Source: Planctomycetia bacterium (lineage in GTDB: Bacteria; Planctomycetota; Phycisphaerae; Phycisphaerales; UBA1924). Taken from it: DNA of 16,086 nt. The notes beneath the pieces are model-generated. The model did not search any database. It was not told where the DNA came from and saw only the letters and a program-made list of their open reading frames with translations. The stretch lies in assembly GCA_005776545.1 (NCBI GenBank), contig SXOY01000085.1, forward strand, positions 1 to 16,086, read 5' to 3'. Of the stretch, positions 1-7,817 are shown one piece after another. How positions within the stretch are numbered: the first letter of the stretch is position 1; each line of letters starts with the position of its first letter. The translations under genes were made by a program, and so were the position numbers.

Positions 1-1173
1 GCACTTGATATGGGAGACCTGAATCGACTGGCCGATGAGTTTGCCTTGAGTGATCGTCAGCTTCGTCGCATTCTTGAGAGCACATTCGGCGTTTCGCCTG
101 TCCAACTTGCGCAGACGAATCGACTGCTGCTCGCCAAGAGACTGCTAACCGAAACGACGCTCAGCGTGAACGATGTCGCGACTGCGGCGGGATTTGGGAG
201 TTCTCGCAGACTTAATGCCCTGCTCAAAGAAAGATATCGATTGACTCCATCATCTATTCGCCGTTCTGCGGGAGACGCTGTACCACATACTGGAGATTCG
301 ATTGAAGTCGCGTTGGCATTCAGACCACCATTGGCATGGGAGCACTTGCTCGACTTTCTTGCGGGGAGAGTCATTGCCGGCGTGGAGGCACGCACCGCCA
401 GGGGATACGCCCGAACCGTGAACACGGGAATGCGGAAGGGATGGCTCGAGGTCTATCTCAGGGACGAGCATCATATCGGCGTGCGACTTTCTCATTCGTT
501 GATTGCAGACCTGCCGCGGATATTGGCGAATGTGCGTGATGTATTTGACCTTGAGGCAGAGCCGATGCAGATTGATTCGCACCTAAGCACATCGCCAGTC
601 TTGCGCAAGATCATCGCAAGTTGTCCGGGAGTACGTGTGCCTGGTGCATTCGATGCGTTTGAAATTGGCCTGCGCACCGTGCTTGGACAGCAGGTTTCTG
701 TTGCCGCTGCCACTACGATTTCCGGAAGATTCGCCGCGAGATTTGGCGAAACTATGGAAACTCCCGTAGACGGACTGAGCGTGTTGACCCCAACAGCGGA
801 ACGAGTGGCATCGCTTTCGCTTGAACAGATTCGAGACTGCGGCTTACCCACATCGCGCGCTCAATGTGTCCTGGACCTGGCACGAGCGTTTGCAGATCGC
901 CGCTTGAATGTCACAGCGGCAAGCGATCCAGCGGAGATCATGGAGCAGCTTCAATCGATCAAGGGCATTGGCCCCTGGACCGCGAACTACTTTGTGATGA
1001 GGACGATGCATTGGCCAGATGCATTTCCAGAATCCGATCTGGGAATCCTCAAGGCCCTTAAGACAAAAAGCGGCGCGGATGCCGCGAAAATTTCGCAGGC
1101 GTGGCGTCCCTGGCGGGCATACGCCACCATGTATCTATGGAAAGGTCTGAGCAGCAAGGAGAGCGACGCATGA
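1..1173 (+). CDS. alkA: Ada/AlkA-type DNA-3-methyladenine glycosylase with AraC HTH domain (5' end outside window)
   Basis: This base-excision repair glycosylase removes alkylated bases such as 3-methyladenine from DNA. The reading frame is open to base 1, so the ATG at base 10 is probably internal. Residues counted from that ATG: 1-85 form an AraC-type helix-turn-helix (LSDRQLRR, then SVNDVATAAGFGSSRRLN), 98-195 resemble the AlkA N-terminal domain, and about 200-380 form the HhH-GPD glycosylase fold. The helix-hairpin-helix is LQSIKGIGPWTANY at 314-327, and Asp343 in PESDLGI matches the catalytic Asp of E. coli AlkA (D238). HTH plus AlkA is the usual middle and end of Ada-AlkA fusions, so a methyl-accepting, zinc-binding Ada domain probably lies upstream, but it cannot be seen here. 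The HTH suggests an autoregulated adaptive response. The stop overlaps the ogt start (ATGA), implying translational coupling. Confidence 0.93.
   Translation, partial: ALDMGDLNRLADEFALSDRQLRRILESTFGVSPVQLAQTNRLLLAKRLLTETTLSVNDVATAAGFGSSRRLNALLKERYRLTPSSIRRSAGDAVPHTGDSIEVALAFRPPLAWEHLLDFLAGRVIAGVEARTARGYARTVNTGMRKGWLEVYLRDEHHIGVRLSHSLIADLPRILANVRDVFDLEAEPMQIDSHLSTSPVLRKIIASCPGVRVPGAFDAFEIGLRTVLGQQVSVAAATTISGRFAARFGETMETPVDGLSVLTPTAERVASLSLEQIRDCGLPTSRAQCVLDLARAFADRRLNVTAASDPAEIMEQLQSIKGIGPWTANYFVMRTMHWPDAFPESDLGILKALKTKSGADAAKISQAWRPWRAYATMYLWKGLSSKESDA
1156..1161 (+). promoter_or_regulatory. Shine-Dalgarno of ogt, inside alkA
   Basis: AAGGAG lies 8 bases before the ATG at 1170. It decides the start of ogt: an in-frame ATG at 1101 would add 23 residues that do not resemble the family N-terminus and lacks a comparable site. 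Confidence 0.75.
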
Positions 1174-1670
1174 TTACATATTTTGATATAGTCAAAAGTC
1201 CAGTCGGACCTCTCACCTGCGCAATGACAGACAACGCGCTCGAAGGGGTGTACTTTGAACACGAGCCGGACACCTTGCTTGAGCTGCGAAAAGACTGGAC
1301 TAAATCCACAACCAAACTCAGCGCGGTCAGCGGTCAACTGAAGGAGTACTTCGCTGGATCGCGGCGGAAGTTTGACATTCCACTGCATACCCGCGGCACA
1401 GCGTTCATGGAATCTGTTTGGGCGGCACTGCGCACCATCGGATATGGAGAAACCTGGAGCTATGGCCAACTCGCCAAACAGATCGGAAATGCGAGCGCAT
1501 CCCGAGCCGTCGGCCTTGCCAATGGCCGCAACCCGATCTCAATTGTGGTCCCCTGCCATCGAGTCATCGGGGCCAATGGAACTCTCACTGGATTCGGCGG
1601 CGGAATAGAGCGAAAGAAGTGGTTGCTTGAATTTGAGGCACGAAACGTAGGAAAGCTGCTGAAGTTCTAG
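1170..1670 (+). CDS. ogt: Methylated-DNA--protein-cysteine methyltransferase (O6-alkylguanine repair)
   Basis: This suicide enzyme transfers the alkyl group from O6-alkylguanine in DNA to its own cysteine. The product is 166 residues, the usual Ogt size. The active-site motif PCHRVIG is at residues 128-134 with the acceptor Cys129. The DNA-binding part has the expected features: YGETWSYGQLA at 92-102, and SRAVGLANGRNP at 111-122, including the arginine finger Arg112. The tail GFGGGIERKKWLLE (141-154) is typical. It starts four bases before the end of the glycosylase gene and has an AAGGAG site 8 bases upstream, so the two repair genes should be expressed together. There is no Ada zinc domain on this protein. 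It could equally be called ada-type MGMT; the symbol ogt is chosen for the stand-alone form. Confidence 0.94.
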   Translation: MITYFDIVKSPVGPLTCAMTDNALEGVYFEHEPDTLLELRKDWTKSTTKLSAVSGQLKEYFAGSRRKFDIPLHTRGTAFMESVWAALRTIGYGETWSYGQLAKQIGNASASRAVGLANGRNPISIVVPCHRVIGANGTLTGFGGGIERKKWLLEFEARNVGKLLKF

Positions 1671-1997
1671 CCTCTGCCTTTGTGCGCTATGACAATTCAA
1701 CAAGTGACACTCCAAGGCCACCTCAACCTAATACGGCCTTTGTCAAACTCCCCATTTCCTTTCTTGGTGGCATTGATCATTTGGGCGCGGCTGGTTATGG
1801 GACGTGTCATGGCCGCGTGATGCCTGTCAGGGTGACTTGTTTTACTTTTCAACCAGATTCGTGATGTCCCCCGAAAGCGAGATTCGCTGTGATGGAAGGA
1901 CCGGCGGAAAACACAAGCGGAGGATTTCGCAACGAGCGGAAACTCTGACGTTGGAAGTTTTTCGATTCCGTGCCGCGGTTTTGCATGGAGAATCACC
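1671..1997. other. Intergenic gap between ogt and the beta-helix array
   Basis: This stretch of 327 bases has no credible gene; the short frames in it have no Shine-Dalgarno and no recognisable protein. It should hold the end of the repair operon (hairpin at 1705-1745) and the promoter of the beta-helix array. No convincing -35/-10 pair could be picked by eye. Confidence 0.6.
1705..1745 (+). terminator. Imperfect hairpin after ogt, possible terminator
   Basis: TGACA (1705-1709) and AAGGCC (1714-1719) pair with GGCCTT (1735-1740) and TGTCA (1741-1745). This gives 11 base pairs interrupted only by a four-base bulge on the left arm, with a 15-base loop. It starts 34 bases after the ogt stop. 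There is no clean T-run behind it, only a pyrimidine-rich stretch at 1748-1765, so the terminator call is tentative. Confidence 0.35.
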
Positions 1998-3305
1998 ATG
2001 TCTGGTCAAGCCACAATCCGGTTGATTGCATCTCTCGCCGTTCTTGTTTTCGGAAACGTCTTGTCTGCCGGTCCACTTAATCCACCCGGCGGCCCGGTTA
2101 CCTCCACCACAAAGAGCTTGGGAGAAGTAGAGCCGCGAGTTGCAGTTAGCCAATCCAACACACCCGGTAATGCCACAAGCCTTTACAGAATCACACAACC
2201 TGGTTCGTATTACCTGACTGGGAACATCACTGGAATATCTGGGAAACACGGAATTGAGATAGTCGCAAGCGGCGTCAATTTGGACCTCAACGGGTTTGAG
2301 TTAGCTGGCGTAGCAAGCCCGAACATCTGTGACGGCGTACGAACAGGAGTGAACGGATTGTCGAATATCGCGGTGGTCAATGGCACAATACGGAATTGGG
2401 GAAATGGAATCAGATTGGACAACTTTCCCGTACAAGGTTGCCGCATAGAAGACATTCGAGCAAGCAACACCGTTTTCAATGTCGGTGCGGGAATCTCCGC
2501 AATCATCTCCAGGGTTTCCACACTTGGTGGTGAATACGGAATCTACGCTCAGGATGGTTCAACGATCTCAGATTGCTCGGCACGGAACGCGAGCGAAATT
2601 GGAATTGCCACACTTTCAAGCGGCAATGTTACACGGTGCTCTGCGCATAGCTGCCAATTCGGAATCACCGTTGGAAACGCCAGCACCGTAGCACATTGCT
2701 CAGCGAATTCGAATGTACTTCAAGGGATCTATACAGGTTTTGGCTGCACAATCTCAAACTGCTCAGCCTATTCAAACGATCTCGAAGGCATCCTCACTGG
2801 TCCTGCATGCATAATTCAATCGTGTACAGCCGCACTAAACGGAACGCACGGTATCCAAACCAGTGATGGATGCATAACCACCAACTGTTCGGCGGCGGTG
2901 AACGAGGAAAGTGGAATTGTCGTGGCTACTGGTTGTTCAGTCATCGAATGCAACACCCGAGCAAACGAATTCAATGGCATTCAATGCATCGACAAGTGTG
3001 TGATTCGAGGCAATACCGCTTCAGATGAGGGACTTTTCCTAGGCGGTGCCGGCATCAGTGTCAACGGAAGTGCCAACCGCATCGAAGGCAATAACAGTGC
3101 GGGCTCTTTCTGTGGCATTGAAGTGACGGCAACCGGCAACATCATTATCAAGAATACATGTCGAGGCAACTCTATCAACTGGGATGTCATCGCCGGCAAC
3201 GTCATATTGGTTGTCCCAGCGGCGTACTCAGGAGCAGGCGTGTTCGGCAATTCTGGCGGCAATGCCCCAGGGTCAGTCGACCCAAACGCCAATTTTTCCT
3301 ACTAG
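1998..3305 (+). CDS. BH1: secreted right-handed parallel beta-helix protein, first of the array
   Basis: 435 residues, probably exported, function unknown. A signal peptide ends near LSA24-G25. The family N-terminal block follows: STTKSLGEVEPR (36-47), ITQPGSYYLTGN (65-76), GKHGIEI (82-88) and LDLNGFEL (95-102). The helix has seven rungs, the most in the array, with a cysteine at 193, 214, 234, 255, 276, 297 and 318, almost exactly 21 apart. The cap holds NRIEGNN (360-366) and the protein ends DPNANFSY. The C-terminal type (GGNAPGSVDPNANF) groups it with BH6-BH10. Its signal peptide lacks the TGG[IL]LYAG core of most paralogues, so it is the most divergent head. GGAG about 6 bases before the ATG supports the start. 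By family it resembles NosD/pectate-lyase-like beta-helix proteins; no catalytic site can be identified. Confidence 0.88.
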   Translation: MSGQATIRLIASLAVLVFGNVLSAGPLNPPGGPVTSTTKSLGEVEPRVAVSQSNTPGNATSLYRITQPGSYYLTGNITGISGKHGIEIVASGVNLDLNGFELAGVASPNICDGVRTGVNGLSNIAVVNGTIRNWGNGIRLDNFPVQGCRIEDIRASNTVFNVGAGISAIISRVSTLGGEYGIYAQDGSTISDCSARNASEIGIATLSSGNVTRCSAHSCQFGITVGNASTVAHCSANSNVLQGIYTGFGCTISNCSAYSNDLEGILTGPACIIQSCTAALNGTHGIQTSDGCITTNCSAAVNEESGIVVATGCSVIECNTRANEFNGIQCIDKCVIRGNTASDEGLFLGGAGISVNGSANRIEGNNSAGSFCGIEVTATGNIIIKNTCRGNSINWDVIAGNVILVVPAAYSGAGVFGNSGGNAPGSVDPNANFSY

Positions 3306-3372
3306 GACTCAATCGATGAACTGCAAAGGAACCCTCCCAGGAATTAACACTAGCCAACCAAGGCCAATTATT

Positions 3373-4044
3373 ATGCTGCACACACTCACCGTTTGGTCGT
3401 CCCGCATAGTTCTGGTATCACTCACCTGCACCTTCTGCAGAGCCGCTAAGGCTCAAACAAATGTCGATTCCGTCAACAAGAACTCCTGGAGCGAGAACTG
3501 CGGTTGGATGAACTGGCGTGACTCCGGCGATCCGTCAGGGTCACAGGGCGCCCTCATCGCCGGATCGTTCATGTCAGGAATGATCTGGCATGAGAACACT
3601 GGATACATCAACCTCGGAGACGGAACTCCAGTAGATGGTGTCGCATATGCCAATTCTTCGGGCACTGATGCTGGCGTGAACATTCTGGGTGACAATCGCC
3701 TGGGGGGATTGGCCTGGGGAGAGAACATTGGCTGGATCAACTTTGGTCCGCACGCGACATTGCCCGGTGCACAACAAGCTCGATTGGACCCTTCAGCAGG
3801 TCGGCTCCGAGGGTTCACCTGGGGTGAGAACATCGGTTGGATCAATCTCGATCATTCGACCCATTTTGTTGGGATCGAGTGCACAGCAGATTTCAACCAG
3901 GACGGCTTTGTCGATTTTTTTGACTACCTCGACTTTGTCGATGCGTTCTCATCTGAATTAGCTGCCGCGGATTTCAACCAGGATAACCAGATTGACTTCT
4001 TTGACTATCTCGACTTCGTTGATGCATTCAGCATCGGATGTTGA
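3373..4044 (+). CDS. WD1: exported protein with four WxENxGW motifs and a dockerin-like EF-hand pair
   Basis: 223 residues, with a signal peptide likely cleaved at AKA27-Q28. Four copies of W-x-E-N-x-G-[WY]-x-N start at 39, 72, 115 and 150. Two dockerin-like calcium loops follow, DFNQDGFVDFFD (173-184) and DFNQDNQIDFFD (200-211), each continuing YLDFVDAF. The pair looks like an internal duplication split by SSELAAA; in the second loop Asn replaces the usual Gly. Dockerin-type pairs bind calcium and in clostridia dock to cohesins. In planctomycetes such tails are common on secreted proteins without known cohesin partners, so an envelope role is inferred. The start at 3373 was chosen because it gives a leader matching that of WD2. 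The Shine-Dalgarno (AAGG, 9 bases away) is weak, and an ATG at 3316 with AGGA upstream is an alternative adding 19 residues. It interrupts the beta-helix array after BH1. Confidence 0.82.
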   Translation: MLHTLTVWSSRIVLVSLTCTFCRAAKAQTNVDSVNKNSWSENCGWMNWRDSGDPSGSQGALIAGSFMSGMIWHENTGYINLGDGTPVDGVAYANSSGTDAGVNILGDNRLGGLAWGENIGWINFGPHATLPGAQQARLDPSAGRLRGFTWGENIGWINLDHSTHFVGIECTADFNQDGFVDFFDYLDFVDAFSSELAAADFNQDNQIDFFDYLDFVDAFSIGC

Positions 4045-4079
4045 CCGTAATTACAACACGCATCTCACACTCAACACAG

Positions 4080-5315
4080 ATGGAATTCATGCACACTCAA
4101 TTGCCTTCCAGGAGTTTCAACTTGCTTACACGAAGAACCGCAGCTCTGACACTTTCACTGGTTGCACTGTTCATCACTGGCGGTCTGTTGTATGCCGGGC
4201 CGCTAAACCCTCCCACAGGTCCCATCACATCAACATACAAGACTCTTCAAGAGGTTGAGCCGCGTATTGCATTAAGCTCGGTCAATACGCCCGGCGACGC
4301 CAACAGCGTCTTTAGAATCACGCAGCCAGGTTCGTACCACCTGGCCGACAATATCTCGCCTATTTCGGGAAAGCACGGCATCGAGATCGCGGCGAGCAAC
4401 GTGACAATTGACTTGAACGGATTTGAACTTCTAGGTGATCCAGCATCAGGCGATCTCGATGGAATAACGGTCGCGATTAATGGGTTGACAAATATTTCAA
4501 TCTCGAATGGCTCGGTGCGCGGGTGGAGTGGCTTTGGAATCCAGTTGGGTACCGCCTCCGACTTCAGAATTGAGGAAATACTCGCTGAGGCTAACACCGG
4601 CGGCGGGATCTTCGTCGGCAATGGCGGTGCAATAACACGCTGCACAGCATACGGCAATGGGTACTCCGGCATTGTGGCTGGCGAAGGAAACATTATTTCC
4701 AATTGCTCGGCGCGCTTCAATCTCAATGATGGAGTTTCCACTGCCTCAAATTGCATCGTTACCAACTGCGCCTCCTACAACAACTATTGGGATGGAATCT
4801 CGGTTACTTTTGGATGTTCGATTACACTCTGCGCTACAAACGGCAACGTAAACGCGGGAGTGACTGCAAATGAAGACTCCATCCTATCTCATGTAACATC
4901 TGCCGGTAACAACACTGGAATTGCCGCATATGTTCGCTGCTCAGTCATCAACTGCGTCACTCAAAGTAATCATGTCAACGGTATCGTCTGTACGTCTGGT
5001 TGCGTAATCCGTGGAAATTCCTGCAACGACACCCACGGCGGCGATGGCGTTTCTGTCGGCATTCATGTAATCGGTTCTAACTGTCGTATCGAAAACAACA
5101 GTTGCATGACGAACGACTTGGGATTCCGGATCGAAAATCCTGGCAACCTCATCCTCAAGAACACTTGCTCAGGCAACATCACCAACTGGTCCATAGCGGC
5201 AGGCAATGCTCTTGGTCCAATTGTGGTTGCCTCGCCAAGTGCATCTCTCTTTTCCGGCGACAGTTCTCCGGAGTCCATCGGCAGTACTCACCCAAATGCC
5301 AATTTCACACGTTGA
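4080..5315 (+). CDS. BH2: secreted beta-helix protein
   Basis: 411 residues from the ATG at 4080; ATGs at 4038 (overlapping the WD1 stop) and 4089 are alternatives, and none has a strong Shine-Dalgarno. The signal peptide core LVALFITGGLLYAG ends near A39. The N-terminal block follows: STYKTLQEVEPR (51-62), ITQPGSYHLADN (80-91), GKHGIEI and IDLNGFEL. Rung cysteines sit at 188, 209, 230, 251 and 292; the fifth rung has Val272 where Cys is expected. The cap is CRIENNSC (335-342). The end HPNANFTR is the only one in the family without a terminal aromatic residue. The C-terminal type (SSPESIGSTHPNANF) places it with BH3-BH5. Its closest relative here is BH4: both carry IENPGN[LI][IL]LKNTCS and similar first rungs. 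Secreted, ligand unknown. Confidence 0.86.
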   Translation: MEFMHTQLPSRSFNLLTRRTAALTLSLVALFITGGLLYAGPLNPPTGPITSTYKTLQEVEPRIALSSVNTPGDANSVFRITQPGSYHLADNISPISGKHGIEIAASNVTIDLNGFELLGDPASGDLDGITVAINGLTNISISNGSVRGWSGFGIQLGTASDFRIEEILAEANTGGGIFVGNGGAITRCTAYGNGYSGIVAGEGNIISNCSARFNLNDGVSTASNCIVTNCASYNNYWDGISVTFGCSITLCATNGNVNAGVTANEDSILSHVTSAGNNTGIAAYVRCSVINCVTQSNHVNGIVCTSGCVIRGNSCNDTHGGDGVSVGIHVIGSNCRIENNSCMTNDLGFRIENPGNLILKNTCSGNITNWSIAAGNALGPIVVASPSASLFSGDSSPESIGSTHPNANFTR

Positions 5316-5352
5316 TATCGCGCTCCCACCCTTTACTCAAAGGAACCCCGCA

Positions 5353-6561
5353 ATGACAAACCGAAATACTCGCACTCGTTCAATCGTCTTTCTTGCCGCA
5401 ACAGGTCTACTTCTCACAGGGGCGATGCTCTATGCCGGCCCTCTGGTTCCGCCTGCTGGCCCGGTCTCTTCGACCTATAAGACACTTCACGAGGTTGAGC
5501 CGCGGAAGGCTATCAACACAATCAACACTCCCGGCGATAGCAACAGCACGTTCAGGATTACGCAACCTGGCTCTTATTACCTCACACGCAACATCAATGG
5601 CGCCCCTGGCAAGCACGGAATCAAGATCGAGGCCTCTGGCGTTACCGTCGATCTCAATGGGTTCGACGTCGTAGGTTTGACAAACACAGGGGGTCTTGTT
5701 GATGGAGTGCGAGGGGTCAGTCCCTACAGCAGCATCAAGGTGATCAATGGTTCAGTCCGGAATTGGGGCTCGGATGGAATAAACCTCTTTGATGTTACCA
5801 ATTCCGTTGTCGAGGAAGTGCTTGCAAGCGGCAATGGGAGCAATGGCATTTCAATCGGCATTTGTAGCACAATCTCGAACTGTTCATCGATGGCGAACAC
5901 TGGCTACGGGATTCGCCCCAACGCCAATTGCACCATTTCGAACTGCGCTGCGACTGAGAACACGCTCGATGGAATCGGCGCAGTCGGGGCTTGTGTCATC
6001 AGGGAATGTGCAGCATCTCAAAACCGCAATGGAATCAGAGCCTTTATCGGCGCGACAATCGACAACTGTTCCGCCGGCTCAAATTCCATCAATGGGATAA
6101 AAGTCTCTCTTGATTCATCCGTTGCCTCCTCGTCCGTTAGAGGCAACGGTGCTTCGGGAATACAAGTTGAAGTCTCCGACTGCCAGATCACCGATTGCAC
6201 TGCCCAGTATAATTCCCAAAATGGAATCTGGTGCGACGATAATAACGTCATTCGCGGCAACACCTGCGACATGAACGGCTTTCCAGGGACCGGCGCAGGG
6301 GTTTTTGCAGTTGGGGATAGAAACCGAATTGAAGGCAACAACTGCACAGGTGGCAGTCGCGGCATTGATGTCGTCGGGATAGACAACATCATCGTCCAGA
6401 ATACCTGCCGCAGAAACCCAATCAATTGGAATATCCAGGCAGGTAACTCCTACGGCCCCACGGTTGTCACGCCGGGCGGAGCCAATGTCTTTGGCAATTC
6501 TGCTCCCGATACCCTCGGCAGCACTCACTCCAATGCGAATTTTACATATTTTGTATATTAA
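5353..6561 (+). CDS. BH3: secreted beta-helix protein with extended C-terminus
   Basis: 402 residues. AAAGGA 8-9 bases before the ATG at 5353 sets the start; the frame is open further upstream, overlapping BH2, but without signal-peptide character. The leader MTNRNTRTRS resembles that of BH5 (MTTRNTRLRT), and the signal peptide ends near A28. The N-terminal block is STYKTLHEVEPR (40-51), ITQPGSYYLTRN and GKHGIKIEASGVTVDLNGF. Rung cysteines are at 177, 198, 219, 239 and 282, with Ser260 at the fifth position. The cap is NRIEGNNC (324-331). The protein ends HSNANFTYFVY: the usual FTY is followed by three extra residues, consistent with loss of the ancestral stop (TATTGA in BH4 and BH5) by a small indel. 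BH5 is its sister, sharing GGLVDG, SSIKV/HSIKV and NIIVQNTC/NVIVQNTC. The spacer to BH4 is 25 bases. Confidence 0.88.
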   Translation: MTNRNTRTRSIVFLAATGLLLTGAMLYAGPLVPPAGPVSSTYKTLHEVEPRKAINTINTPGDSNSTFRITQPGSYYLTRNINGAPGKHGIKIEASGVTVDLNGFDVVGLTNTGGLVDGVRGVSPYSSIKVINGSVRNWGSDGINLFDVTNSVVEEVLASGNGSNGISIGICSTISNCSSMANTGYGIRPNANCTISNCAATENTLDGIGAVGACVIRECAASQNRNGIRAFIGATIDNCSAGSNSINGIKVSLDSSVASSSVRGNGASGIQVEVSDCQITDCTAQYNSQNGIWCDDNNVIRGNTCDMNGFPGTGAGVFAVGDRNRIEGNNCTGGSRGIDVVGIDNIIVQNTCRRNPINWNIQAGNSYGPTVVTPGGANVFGNSAPDTLGSTHSNANFTYFVY

Positions 6562-6586
6562 ATTACGTTTTGAAGGGACAGATATC

Positions 6587-7777
6587 ATGTCAACACAATC
6601 ACATATGACTATCGGCCTTTCTGTCTCAGCGTTGGCATTGCTCATCACCGGCGGCATTCTCTACGCCGGACCGATCAACCCACCCGAGCCATTCGTTGGT
6701 TCTACCGCTAAGACACTCAGCGAGATCGAACCACGAACCGCTATCAATGCCGCCAACACTCCCGGTGACACGGATAGTCTTTTTGTCATCACCCAACCCG
6801 GCTCATACTATCTGACCGGTAACATCACAGGCGTTGTGGGTAAACGCGGTATAGAACTTGCCGCGAGCGGCGTAACTCTGGACCTCAACGGATTTGAGGT
6901 CGTGGGTGTCGCGGGAAGCCTGGACGGCATTACCTCTGCAGGCGCCATCCTGCTGAACATCTCGATCAAGAATGGCTCGGTGCATGATTGGAGTGGAATT
7001 GGCATTGACTTGGGATTTGTTTCCAACTTCCGAGTGAAGGACATTCGCGCTGGAGGGAATGCCGGCCAAGGCATCAGCGGCGGGCATGGCGGCGTGATCA
7101 CGAACTGCATCGCCTACGAGAATGAAAGCCACGGCATTCAGACACAGCGAACCACCTCCATTGACAACTGCTCCGCATTTTCGAACGTTCTAGATGGCAT
7201 TTCCGCAGGCATTGACTGCACCATCACACACTGTGTTTCGAGTAACAACGACGAAAATGGAATCCTCGCCGGTGTCGGATGTGCAATCACATCATGTTCA
7301 ACGTACGACAACACCAATGCCGGGGTGGTTGCGTATGAATGCTGTGTTATCTCAAACACCTCGGTCTCGTTCAGTTCGTACGGCATTCTCGCGTATTCCG
7401 GATGCACTATCCTCAACTGCACCGCCCAGCACAACTATGTCGACGGTATCAATTGTGTTGATGGCTGCGTCATCCGCGGGAATTACTGCTATTGGAATGG
7501 ATACGGCGGAGGCTCTGGTGCGGGCATTCGTGTTACTGGGTTTGACTGCCGTATCGAAAGCAACAAGTGCTTTGCGGGCGCAACCGGCGTTGAAATTGAA
7601 AATCCAGGCAACATACTTTTGAAAAACACATGCTCTCTGAACTCTCCGAATTGGATAATCTCTCAAGGCAATGCATTTGGACCCATCGTAGTTACGCCCT
7701 ATGGCGTCAGTGCCAGCGGCAACTCAGCTCCTGACTCATTAGGCACCAGCCACCCCAATGCGAACTTCACATATTGA
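6587..7777 (+). CDS. BH4: secreted beta-helix protein
   Basis: 396 residues, with GAAGGGA about 9 bases before the ATG at 6587. The signal peptide core ALALLITGGILYAG ends near A27. The block motifs carry small changes: AKTLSEIEPR (41-50, Ile for the usual Val), ITQPGSYYLTGN, GKRGIEL (Arg for the usual His) and LDLNGFEV. Rung cysteines are at 174, 195, 216, 237 and 278, with Thr258 at the fifth position, as in the other members of this subgroup. The cap is CRIESNKC (321-328) and the end is SHPNANFTY. The body is closest to BH2. The leader (MSTQSHMTIGLSVSALALLITGG) and the STAKTL word are instead closest to those of BH6, one of the signs that heads have been exchanged between paralogues. Confidence 0.88.
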   Translation: MSTQSHMTIGLSVSALALLITGGILYAGPINPPEPFVGSTAKTLSEIEPRTAINAANTPGDTDSLFVITQPGSYYLTGNITGVVGKRGIELAASGVTLDLNGFEVVGVAGSLDGITSAGAILLNISIKNGSVHDWSGIGIDLGFVSNFRVKDIRAGGNAGQGISGGHGGVITNCIAYENESHGIQTQRTTSIDNCSAFSNVLDGISAGIDCTITHCVSSNNDENGILAGVGCAITSCSTYDNTNAGVVAYECCVISNTSVSFSSYGILAYSGCTILNCTAQHNYVDGINCVDGCVIRGNYCYWNGYGGGSGAGIRVTGFDCRIESNKCFAGATGVEIENPGNILLKNTCSLNSPNWIISQGNAFGPIVVTPYGVSASGNSAPDSLGTSHPNANFTY

Positions 7778-7817
7778 ACACACAAACAGAATTATTCGTT
7801 TTCTGAGGATCTCCGAA

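Noticed and set aside
1682..1864. Small gene of 60 codons in the gap after ogt
   Set aside because: It overlaps the hairpin at 1705-1745, lacks a Shine-Dalgarno and resembles no known protein.
2570..3000. Regular repeats of about 63 bases, as in a CRISPR or satellite array
   Set aside because: The period equals one 21-residue beta-helix rung in an open frame, the units are diverged, and there are no identical repeats or unique spacers.
1998..3305. Polysaccharide lyase or other enzyme activity for the BH proteins
   Set aside because: The fold family includes pectate lyases, but no conserved set of acidic, Arg or Lys catalytic residues could be identified across the ten proteins.
3184..3372. 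Longer WD1 starting inside BH1
   Set aside because: The extra N-terminus overlaps BH1 coding sequence and puts the signal peptide far inside the protein. The start at 3373 gives a leader like that of WD2.
3889..4041. Cellulosome dockerin
   Set aside because: The calcium loops are dockerin-like, but there is no cohesin, scaffoldin or glycoside hydrolase in the window. Such tails are common in planctomycetes outside cellulosomes.
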